A stretch of 64,000 nucleotides of DNA from positions 248,001-312,000 of the forward strand of contig NZ_JAGGLB010000006.1 of the NCBI RefSeq assembly GCF_017874215.1, read 5' to 3'. Below the pieces are notes generated by a model. It did no database searches. It worked only from the letters and a program-made list of their open reading frames with translations, and had not been told where the DNA came from. This DNA comes from Paenibacillus eucommiae. GTDB lineage: Bacteria > Bacillota > Bacilli > Paenibacillales > NBRC-103111. Each line of letters begins with the position of its first letter. The stretch's first letter is position 1. Shown piece after piece: positions 1 to 7,314 of the stretch. The position numbers were made by a program, and so were the translations under genes.

Positions 1-2
1 GG

Positions 3-1586
3 GTATGTCAGTATATGGTAGAGGCTGGTTTGGTTGTTTTGGCTATGGACCCTATCGGCCAAGGTGAACGTTGGAGCTACTACGATTCAGAGCTTAAGAC
101 GACGCTTGTCGATCCGGCAGTGGCCGAGCATGAAATGGCAGGAGCACAAAGCTGGCCGCTTGGTGATGGGCTTGCCCGTTATTTCCTGCATGACATCATG
201 CGGTCAGTTGACTATTTAATTTCACGCCCGGAGGTGGATCCTGCCAAAATCGGAATTACTGGTAATTCAGGTGGCGGACTGCAGACGAGCATGGCGATGC
301 TTTGTGAACCGCGGATTGCCGCCGCTGCCCCGACTACGTTCATTATGAGCCGCGAAACCTATATTTTCTCAGGGCAGGCCCAGGATGCAGAGCAGATTTG
401 GCCGGGCATGTCCCGTCTTGGCTTTGATCATGAGGATTTGCTGCTGGCGATGGTACCGAAACCGGTGCTTATTTTGGCTGCTCAATATGACTTTTTTCCA
501 ATTGAAGGTGCCCGCCGTACGGTAGAGAGAACAAGACGATTCTGGGAAGAGCTGGGTCATTCAGCTAATATTGAACTTTTCGAGGATGCCTGTGAGCATC
601 AGTATTCCGTACCTATGGCGAAAGCGGCTGCGTCTTTTTTTGCGAAGCATTTATTGGATAAAGTTGTGCATTTAGATGATGTGATCATCTCGCCTCAGGA
701 AGAATCTGCGTTATGGAGTACGGCTTCAGGTCAGGTGCGTGGAGACTATACGGCTGCCCGGGCTGCTTATGAAGAGAATAATGAACGATTGAATATACTT
801 GAGTCCAGCCGGGGATCAATCAGCGAAGTGGAACGTATAGAAGCGGCAAAAGCATGGTTGGAGAAAAAGATTATGGACGAGCGCAAGCCTTTTGATTTTA
901 ATCCGCGGTTTGCTGATTTAGGAACTATGGAGGGGCTTGAAGTGCGGACTTGTCTGTGGTGGAGCCAGGAGAAGCTGTTCAATCATGCTTATTTATTTCG
1001 GAATGCAGTGGAAGGGCAATTGAACCAGAGCGGGCAGCAGATTACGATTGCTGTTTGGGAAAAAGGGACGAAGCAGCTCGAAGCACATCTATCCTGGATA
1101 CGTGAGACCTGCTCAGCGGGGCATACAGTTATGGTGCTCGACGTGAGCGGAGAAGGAAACCTGGAGCCAGCTGCGATAAGCGGGATTGGGTTGTATGAGC
1201 GGTTCGGCACGATTCATAAGCTGACAACAGATTTGATATGGCTGGATGACAGTATAGCGGCGCTTCGCAGCTATGACCTGCTTAGAGCAGCCGAAATGGC
1301 GGCGACTTTCATGAGCTTGGACCAGCAAGATATTCAGGTAGAGGTGTATGCCGAAGGGAAATTTGCTCTGTATGCGCTGCTTGCTAAATTGGTGGACCCG
1401 AGTAAACGTATTAGCAAGGTAACTGTCGGGAAGGAAAGCGGAAGTATCGGAGAATGGGTGAAATCCCGTTATTATGATAATTACAATGTAATGGCGACGA
1501 TTTTGCCAGGGATACTAAAATATTGCGATATTCCCGATCTTGTTCGTTGGACGGATGCCACTATCCTTGCGAAGCAAGAAGCTTAG
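3..1586 (+). CDS. Alpha/beta hydrolase, acetyl xylan esterase-like (5' end outside window)
   Basis: The frame is open to the left edge, so the first ATG (15) is probably internal and the true start lies outside the window. The visible N-terminus (LAMDPIGQGERWSYY) is a typical AXE1/dienelactone-hydrolase strand, followed by the nucleophile elbow GNSGGG near residue 84 (counted from 15) and a candidate catalytic His in CEHQYS near residue 195. A second region of about 280 residues follows the hydrolase core and I do not recognise it. Such enzymes remove acyl groups from carbohydrates or related esters; substrate unknown. It is 48 nt ahead of nagA, so it probably belongs to the same transcription unit and could act on acetylated sugars. 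No export signal can be judged because the start is missing. Confidence 0.75.
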   Translation, partial: VCQYMVEAGLVVLAMDPIGQGERWSYYDSELKTTLVDPAVAEHEMAGAQSWPLGDGLARYFLHDIMRSVDYLISRPEVDPAKIGITGNSGGGLQTSMAMLCEPRIAAAAPTTFIMSRETYIFSGQAQDAEQIWPGMSRLGFDHEDLLLAMVPKPVLILAAQYDFFPIEGARRTVERTRRFWEELGHSANIELFEDACEHQYSVPMAKAAASFFAKHLLDKVVHLDDVIISPQEESALWSTASGQVRGDYTAARAAYEENNERLNILESSRGSISEVERIEAAKAWLEKKIMDERKPFDFNPRFADLGTMEGLEVRTCLWWSQEKLFNHAYLFRNAVEGQLNQSGQQITIAVWEKGTKQLEAHLSWIRETCSAGHTVMVLDVSGEGNLEPAAISGIGLYERFGTIHKLTTDLIWLDDSIAALRSYDLLRAAEMAATFMSLDQQDIQVEVYAEGKFALYALLAKLVDPSKRISKVTVGKESGSIGEWVKSRYYDNYNVMATILPGILKYCDIPDLVRWTDATILAKQEA

Positions 1587-1634
1587 CAGCATAAAGATAG
1601 CAATAGCCAATTAGAATTTAGGAGGCATCAAAAT

Positions 1635-2795
1635 ATGAAATGGATAGGAAAAAGGTATGATACCGGAGCTTGTGTAGAAATTACCGTACTAGACGGAATT
1701 ATTCGGTCTATCGAGCCTGTTCAGGAACAACCGGGAGTGCCATGGATATCTCCAGGCTGGATTGATTTGCAAGTAAATGGCTTTAGCGGATTTGATGTGA
1801 ATGGAGAGCAGACAACACTTGAGGATGTTATTGGGCTTAGTAAATCGATGTTCTCCTGTGGGGTAACAAGCTACTGCCCGACGATTGTAACAGGCAGCTT
1901 CGAGCGGACGAAGCAGGCTCTGGAGATGATTCATAGGGGCTGCGAGCAGGATGCTGATGTCAGGAAGGCTATATGCGGGATTCATGTAGAGGGACCGTAC
2001 TTGTCATCCGAGGACGGTCCGCGGGGGGCGCATGACAGAGCCTTTATCCGCAATCCGGATATAGCTGAATTTGAAGCCTGGCAGCAGGCTGCCGGCGGGG
2101 ATATTACGCTTGTCACGATTGCTCCCGAACGGGAGGGGGCGATTGCATTTATACGCTGGCTTGTGGAGCAAGGCATCAAAGTGAGCCTGGGACATACCAT
2201 GGCAAGTACAGAGCAGCTCCAAGAAGCTGTCGCCGCTGGTGCTTCGTTGTCTACGCATTTGGGCAATGGTTCGCATCCGTTGCTGCCGAGGCATCCGAAT
2301 TACATTTGGGATCAACTGGCTGATGATGATCTGCAGGCGATGTTTATTGCTGACGGGCATCACGTGCCTCCGAATGTATTGAAATCTATGTTCCGGGCAA
2401 AGAGGGACCAGTTCATTCTGGTGAGCGATTGCGTCAAATTCGGCGGCATGGCGCCGGGGCGGTACAAAAGTGCAATCGGCAATGAGGTTGAGCTGCTGGC
2501 TAACGGCAGGCTGCACACTGTGGCGAATCCGGCGATTTTATCCGGCTCGGCACAATCCTTGGAGCGTAGTGTAGCGAATGCGGTGGTGCAGGTAGGCATT
2601 AGCCTGAAGGAAGCTGTTGATGCCGTAACTGTCCGGCCTACCAAGGCTATGGGGCTGGATCAGCTTGGTAAGCTCGAGCTTGGGGCCGCGGGGAATTTAA
2701 CGCTGTTCGAGTTCGATGAGAGCAAAGAGCTTACCATAAGTGAAACGGTGCTGTCAGGCCGCAGTGTGTATGCAGCAAAAGAAACATGGGTTTAA
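1635..2795 (+). CDS. nagA: N-acetylglucosamine-6-phosphate deacetylase
   Basis: Converts GlcNAc-6-P to GlcN-6-P plus acetate in the cytosol. The 386-residue length is normal for NagA. Amidohydrolase-fold marks: PGWIDLQVNG near residue 40 (the QxN form known from the E. coli single-metal enzyme rather than HxH), the metal ligand Glu in HVEGPYLS, His in GHTMAST, THLGNG where THLFNAM is more usual, and the catalytic Asp in LVSDCVKFGG. ATG at 1635 has AGGAGG 8 nt upstream (1620-1625). It follows the hydrolase by 48 nt and precedes a Gfo/Idh oxidoreductase and a NagB-like deaminase, so an amino-sugar catabolic operon is likely. Some family members deacetylate other N-acetylhexosamine phosphates. 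Confidence 0.88.
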   Translation: MKWIGKRYDTGACVEITVLDGIIRSIEPVQEQPGVPWISPGWIDLQVNGFSGFDVNGEQTTLEDVIGLSKSMFSCGVTSYCPTIVTGSFERTKQALEMIHRGCEQDADVRKAICGIHVEGPYLSSEDGPRGAHDRAFIRNPDIAEFEAWQQAAGGDITLVTIAPEREGAIAFIRWLVEQGIKVSLGHTMASTEQLQEAVAAGASLSTHLGNGSHPLLPRHPNYIWDQLADDDLQAMFIADGHHVPPNVLKSMFRAKRDQFILVSDCVKFGGMAPGRYKSAIGNEVELLANGRLHTVANPAILSGSAQSLERSVANAVVQVGISLKEAVDAVTVRPTKAMGLDQLGKLELGAAGNLTLFEFDESKELTISETVLSGRSVYAAKETWV

Positions 2796-2838
2796 AAAAT
2801 AAATGACATCCCTGGATTGTTGTGCTAAAATAAGAAAA

Positions 2839-2852
2839 AGAAATCGATTACT
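2839..2852. promoter_or_regulatory. cre-like operator candidate
   Basis: AGAAATCGATTACT matches the CcpA cre consensus (TGWNANCGNTNWCA) at all but the first and last positions. It sits in the 137-nt gap between nagA and the Gfo/Idh gene, inside a longer imperfect inverted repeat (AATAAGAAAAAG with CTTTTCTTTATT, 2829-2862) that could alternatively be a weak terminator. Catabolite control of sugar genes would fit the context. Confidence 0.35.
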
Positions 2853-2932
2853 TTTCTTTATTTCTATATTCATCTTTCATGAATCATAATTCATCATCTA
2901 ATCATTCTTAGGAGACAAAGGGGCTAATAGCT

Positions 2933-4147
2933 ATGAAAAAAATTGCCTTGGTTGGCGCTGGCGGGCGTGCACTCTATATGTTTGCTCAGCCATTTGCCAG
3001 CGAGCTGCAGGAAAAGATTGAATTTTGTGGTGTTTTCGACATTAATCCTGTTCGCGCCAAGCACCTTAGTGAAGAATGCGGGAACGTTCCGGTATTCAGC
3101 GATTTTGATCAGATGATTCAAACAACTCAACCTGATATTGTGGTTGTTGCGACAACTGATGATACCCATCACACTTATATTATCGCTGCCATGGAAGCCG
3201 GGTGTGATGTTATCTCCGAGAAGCCAATGACGATTGATAGTGATAAGTGCAACGCTATTCTGGAGACGGAGAAGCGGACCGGCCGTTCATTGAAGGTCAC
3301 TTTCAATATGCGCTTCATGCCTTTCGTAGCCAGAGTGAAGGAACTGCTTATGCAGGGGGCTATCGGCGATATTCATCATGTTTCTCTGGACTGGTGCCTG
3401 GACCGTTCTCATGGAGCTGATTATTTCCGCAGATGGCATGCCGAGCTGGAACATAGCGGCGGATTGCTGGTGCACAAATCAACGCATCACTTCGATGTTA
3501 TGAATTGGTGGCTGGACAGCCATCCTGAGCAGGTTCATGCATTTGGGTCGCGGAGATTTTATGGGCCTACCCGTGAAGAACGGGGAGAGCGCTGCTCCAC
3601 TTGCAACTACACGGAATCATGTGAGTTTTATTTTGATGTTTCCAAGGACAATTTTACGAACCGCTATTATTTGCAGGCAGAGCAAGAGGACGGATATATC
3701 CGCGATCAATGCGTCTTCGGTGAAAGAATTAATATTTACGACAATATGTCGGTCAATGTTCAGTACAACAGCGGGGCACTGCTTACTTATTCGCTTGTAG
3801 CTTACAGCCCATTTGAAGGCTTTAAGGCTACTCTTCATGGTACTGATGGACGACTGGAAGTGAGTCATTATTACAATGGACCGTATGCCAACACTACATC
3901 AACCTCAATTAACGTATACAAACCGAACGGCGAGTCTCTCCAATATTCGATTCCTGAAAGAGCGGGAGGTCATGGCGGAGGCGATGAGCTGCTGCGTCGA
4001 ATGGTGTTCGTAGGCGATGTGGCAGACCCGCTTGGTCAGCAGGCTGGCAGTTTTTCCGGAGCGATGTCACTTCTAATCGGTGCCGCGGCAAACATTTCTA
4101 TCGCTGAACAAAAGGCAGTTGTTATTGCGGATTTATTAGCCAATTAA
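2933..4147 (+). CDS. Gfo/Idh/MocA family oxidoreductase
   Basis: NAD(P)-dependent sugar or cyclitol dehydrogenase-type protein of 404 residues. Residues 1-120 form the Rossmann domain: IALVGAGGRALYMF at the N-terminus binds the nucleotide and EKPMTID near residue 103 carries the family's conserved Lys. The C-terminal part holds HKSTHHFDVMNWW, typical of the substrate domain, and a Cys cluster (RCSTCNYTESCEF, near residue 225) not common to all members, possibly a metal site. Start ATG 2933 is preceded by AGGAGACAAAGGGG. Placed between nagA and a nagB-like gene, it may oxidise an amino-sugar or uronate-derived substrate; the substrate cannot be read from sequence. Confidence 0.82.
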   Translation: MKKIALVGAGGRALYMFAQPFASELQEKIEFCGVFDINPVRAKHLSEECGNVPVFSDFDQMIQTTQPDIVVVATTDDTHHTYIIAAMEAGCDVISEKPMTIDSDKCNAILETEKRTGRSLKVTFNMRFMPFVARVKELLMQGAIGDIHHVSLDWCLDRSHGADYFRRWHAELEHSGGLLVHKSTHHFDVMNWWLDSHPEQVHAFGSRRFYGPTREERGERCSTCNYTESCEFYFDVSKDNFTNRYYLQAEQEDGYIRDQCVFGERINIYDNMSVNVQYNSGALLTYSLVAYSPFEGFKATLHGTDGRLEVSHYYNGPYANTTSTSINVYKPNGESLQYSIPERAGGHGGGDELLRRMVFVGDVADPLGQQAGSFSGAMSLLIGAAANISIAEQKAVVIADLLAN

Positions 4148-4196
4148 TAAAAGAGAGCTATACACGTATTTCATCAAATATTGGAGGACATATATC

Positions 4197-4937
4197 GTGA
4201 ACATTCATATTGCCAAAACAGCAGAAGAGCTGGGAATTGCGGCTGCGGACAAAGCAGCTATTATTATTAATGATTGTATAGCAAAACAAGGACACGCAAG
4301 AATTGTACTTTCCACAGGTGCATCACAATTTACTTTCCTGGAAGCACTGGCTCAGAAAAAGGTAGACTGGAGCAAAGTGGAAATGTTTCATTTAGATGAG
4401 TATGTGGATCTTGCCGAATCTCATCCCGCGAGCTTCCGCCTGTATCTTCGGGAACGCTTTTTATCCTATGCCCCTGTTCGGAAAGCACACCTTGTCAATG
4501 GCGAAGGAGACGTTGCTGCTCATATTGCCGAGCTCACTGAGGAAATCGGGAAAGCACCGATAGATCTCGCACTTATTGGTATTGGCGAAAATGCACATAT
4601 TGCCTTCAACGATCCACCGGCTGATTTCGATACAACAGTTGCTTACAAGGTAGTTGATCTGGACGATGAGTGTAAAGCACAGCAGGTGCGCGAGGGCTGG
4701 TTTGAATCACTGGCTACCGTTCCTACCCAAGCGATTACAATGTCTGTACAGCAAATACTGAAAAGCAAGACGATCATCTCTTGCGTCCCTCATCAGGTGA
4801 AGGCGAATGCGATCCAAAAAACACTGCAGGAAGGCATCACGAATCTGATTCCGGCATCCATTTTGAAATCTCATGAGGATTGGGAGCTTTACTTGGACGA
4901 AGCCTCTGCCTCGGGAATAGATCGTTCCAACGTGTAA
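4197..4937 (+). CDS. Glucosamine-6-phosphate deaminase-like protein (divergent NagB)
   Basis: 246 residues, NagB/RpiA/SOL fold. Starts at GTG 4197 with GGAGGA (4183-4188) upstream. Visible marks: the phosphate-loop STGASQFTFLEAL near residue 40, FHLDEYV with the catalytic-base Asp near residue 65, and GIGENAHIAFNDPP near residue 140. In E. coli NagB the corresponding string is GVGxDGHIAFNEP, with Asp141, His143 and Glu148 forming the ring-opening relay; here His is kept, the Asp is Asn and the Glu is Asp. It may still isomerise/deaminate GlcN-6-P or act on another amino sugar. It lies 49 nt after the Gfo/Idh gene and 30 nt before the UxaE-like gene, so one operon is likely. Confidence 0.78.
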   Translation: MNIHIAKTAEELGIAAADKAAIIINDCIAKQGHARIVLSTGASQFTFLEALAQKKVDWSKVEMFHLDEYVDLAESHPASFRLYLRERFLSYAPVRKAHLVNGEGDVAAHIAELTEEIGKAPIDLALIGIGENAHIAFNDPPADFDTTVAYKVVDLDDECKAQQVREGWFESLATVPTQAITMSVQQILKSKTIISCVPHQVKANAIQKTLQEGITNLIPASILKSHEDWELYLDEASASGIDRSNV

Positions 4938-4967
4938 CAAGGGAAAATGATTTAGGAGGTCATGGAT

Positions 4968-6464
4968 TTGGACAATTACGAAGCGATCGCCCAATCGATC
5001 AAAGAAGGCCCTATCAGCCAATCAGGCGGTGAAGGTGTGAAGGTATATGAGAAGTCGGTTTCTGCACATGGGAATACGACTCTAGTAATGATCAAAGAAG
5101 CGAATACGAAGTTTCTGCTAGCGATAGGTGAGGACTCCCTGTATCGGGACTTGGAAGGAACGGTCATTGGCAGCGTTAAAAAATGTCCTTTGACCCATAC
5201 GAACCGTCTCGTTATGAATCGATATTTCGACTATATGGTTCCCCGGGCGTTCGGAACGGAAATCGCCACGATTGGCCTTGGGGATCGGCTTGGGATTGCT
5301 TCGCCAGGCCATATTCAAGCCGTTCGCGGCCGTGATATTCGTCCAATTCTTGCGCAGCAGAGCATTCGTGAGCTGGCTTTAACAGGGCGGGACTATAAGC
5401 AGGTTATGGATGCCGCTGCTTTTGCTGTTTTTCAGGAAGGGTATAAGGATGGGTTTGGTGCGGATGGGGACCATCTGAAGGTAGAGGCAGACATCCAGAT
5501 GGCGCTGGAGCTGGGCTTTACAATGCTTACGCTGGATTGCTCGGAGAAAATCGATAACACGATTGAAGGGGCGTCTCTTCAGGAATTGGAGGAGAAGTAC
5601 CGCAGCCTTCCGGAATCCGTTCGTTCGCATTATGAAACCCGTTATTTAGACCAAACGTTTACGGTTGCAGATGTATCTGTTCCCTTTGACCGTCAAACTT
5701 TAATCAAAAATGTGTTGATCTACAGTCAGGCGATCGATTACATGGAGCACATCTATCAAACCTATATCCGTCAAGCTTCACGTGCAGTAGATTTTGAAAT
5801 TTCAATCGATGAAACAATGACGCCTACGGCCCCGGAATCGCATTATTTTGTTGCTAATGAGCTGTATGAGCGTGGTGTGGCCATCTATAGTATGGCCCCC
5901 CGGTTCTGCGGCGAGTTCCAGAAGGGGATTGATTACATCGGCGATTTGCATCAATTCGAGCAAGAACTGGCGATTCATGCCAGCATTGCCGATAAATTCG
6001 GCTATAAGCTGAGTATTCATTCTGGCAGCGATAAGTTCAGTGTATTTGCCCTTATTGGCCAGTATACCAAAGGCAGGTTTCATATCAAAACCGCAGGAAC
6101 CAACTGGCTGGAAGCCGTTCGTACAGTCGCGGGAACGAATCCATCCTTATATAGGAGGATGCACAGCTACGCATTAGCCCATTTCGAAGAGGCGAAAGCA
6201 TACTACCATGTGACTACGGATATCAGCAAAATTGTGCCCATCGATGAGGTTCAGGATGCGGATTTGGCAGACACCTATTTAAACGAAAATAATGCCCGAC
6301 AGCTCATTCATATTACTTATGGAATTTTGCTGCAGGCGGTAGATGAACAGGGGAAATCCTTGTTCCGCGATGAATTCTATCAAACCTTAAGCGAGCAGGA
6401 AGAAGCCTTCGGACAATCGCTCGTTACACATATAGGCAAGCATCTTTCGCTGCTTGGTAAATAA
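4968..6464 (+). CDS. Tagaturonate epimerase family protein (UxaE-like)
   Basis: About 498 residues. UxaE, described in Thermotoga, interconverts D-tagaturonate and D-fructuronate in hexuronate catabolism. The family look is clear in RPILAQQSIRELALTGR, GFGADGDHLK and LGFTMLTLDCSEKID, where the His/Asp-rich strings are probable metal ligands, and in SIHSGSDKFSVF further on. I place the start at TTG 4968: AGGAGGT (4954-4960) is 7 nt from it, while the ATG at 4962 is only 1 nt away. Last gene of the amino-sugar run and directly followed by a terminator. Pairing a uronate epimerase with NagA/NagB-like enzymes suggests a substrate containing both uronate and amino sugar, which is inference. Confidence 0.75.
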   Translation: MDNYEAIAQSIKEGPISQSGGEGVKVYEKSVSAHGNTTLVMIKEANTKFLLAIGEDSLYRDLEGTVIGSVKKCPLTHTNRLVMNRYFDYMVPRAFGTEIATIGLGDRLGIASPGHIQAVRGRDIRPILAQQSIRELALTGRDYKQVMDAAAFAVFQEGYKDGFGADGDHLKVEADIQMALELGFTMLTLDCSEKIDNTIEGASLQELEEKYRSLPESVRSHYETRYLDQTFTVADVSVPFDRQTLIKNVLIYSQAIDYMEHIYQTYIRQASRAVDFEISIDETMTPTAPESHYFVANELYERGVAIYSMAPRFCGEFQKGIDYIGDLHQFEQELAIHASIADKFGYKLSIHSGSDKFSVFALIGQYTKGRFHIKTAGTNWLEAVRTVAGTNPSLYRRMHSYALAHFEEAKAYYHVTTDISKIVPIDEVQDADLADTYLNENNARQLIHITYGILLQAVDEQGKSLFRDEFYQTLSEQEEAFGQSLVTHIGKHLSLLGK

Positions 6465-6503
6465 AAAAAGGAACAATGCCCTTTGGCGTTGTTCCTTTTT
6501 TTA
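6464..6503 (+). terminator. Rho-independent terminator of the nag/uxaE-like operon
   Basis: Arms AAAAAGGAACAATGCC and GGCGTTGTTCCTTTTT separated by CTTT, followed by a T run; begins at the stop codon. Confidence 0.93.
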
Positions 6504-6639
6504 TTTGCCACGTTTGTGGTGGAAGCTTAAGTAGGGTTATCAATTACTTTGTAGTGCAGGTACTTTGTAGTGCAAGTGCTTGATAGTGCCAGCGGCAGCT
6601 TGCTGTATGTCCTTAATTAAGTGGTGCTGGCCTTTGATC

Positions 6640-6828
6640 TTTGCGGACCTCAGAGCCGTTATTTTCGAAATTCAAAGGTTTTTGCAGCGCTTACGGACCT
6701 GAAAGCCGTTATTGATGCTGAAACAGCACCAAAAGCATGAATTCAGGGCAAATAGCGGAACGTATGTCCGTAACATCTGCGAAAAAGAGATAAAATGGTA
6801 AAATAGCGTACCTCATGTCCGTAACCTT
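6640..6828. repeat. Nested palindromic repeat, copy 1 (family R1)
   Basis: About 190 bp of non-coding sequence that recurs at 19264-19400 and 52561-52748. The outer arms (TTGCGGACCTCAGAGCCGTT at the left, GCGTACCTCATGTCCGTAA at the right) are inverted, and inside them a second pair (CTTACGGACCTGAAAGCCGT and AGCGGAACGTATGTCCGTAA) is also inverted, giving a hairpin within a hairpin. Between the arms are conserved AT-rich strings such as ATTCAAAGGTTTTTGC and GAGATAAAATGGTAAAATAG. No ORF. Could be a MITE-like element or a structured RNA. Confidence 0.8.
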
Positions 6829-7314
6829 TACTTAAGTATGCCGGACTGTATACGAAGCGGGGGCACAGTATAACACAACCTGAATGGTTCATATCGACTC
6901 GCTAATGTTCTTCCCAGGTGCCCCAGCTCTCCTGCTGCCCAATACATGTCGCCAAGAAACTGATTTATTTCCGGATTTTCCTTACGAAATTCCATTTTAA
7001 CTTTCACTTGTTCTCGTTATTATTAATTTGAAGGACGGTATAGTTCCTTAATTAAAGACGGTAAGCGTTTTCAAGTAATCGTTTTCTTAAATCTTTTCCA
7101 ATTGATTCCGCTTTTTGTCGCAGCATCTCTGGCTCTCTCAGAGGAGGTTTTGAGCATACAATCTTTCCTTTTTCCAAGCGAGCCGAAATACAATTCAAAG
7201 CATTTAAGACTTATTCTAGAGAAGGAGGTGACGCGCTAGAACTGGAACTAGAATTAGAATTAGAAGTAAGCTCTTGCAGTTATAAAATGCTATTCATTTA
7301 AGGAGGCAGATTCA
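6829..7314 (+). promoter_or_regulatory. Leader/control region of the DUF4838-cohesin-dockerin gene
   Basis: Nearly 490 nt without a gene. Contains two tandem cre-like boxes (7060-7088), a perfect but orphan Shine-Dalgarno GAAGGAGGTGA at 7221-7231 that has no usable start codon nearby, a short run of GAACTA/GAATTA hexamers (7237-7265), and the true ribosome site TAAGGAGG (7299-7306) 8 nt ahead of ATG 7315. No clear sigma-A promoter was identified. Confidence 0.5.
7060..7088. promoter_or_regulatory. Tandem cre-like CcpA boxes
   Basis: GGTAAGCGTTTTCA (7060-7073) differs from the cre consensus only at the first base; AGTAATCGTTTTCT (7074-7087) follows immediately and shares the core AAnCGTTTTC. 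Two boxes abutting head to tail upstream of a secreted glycan-active protein suggest catabolite repression. Confidence 0.5.
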
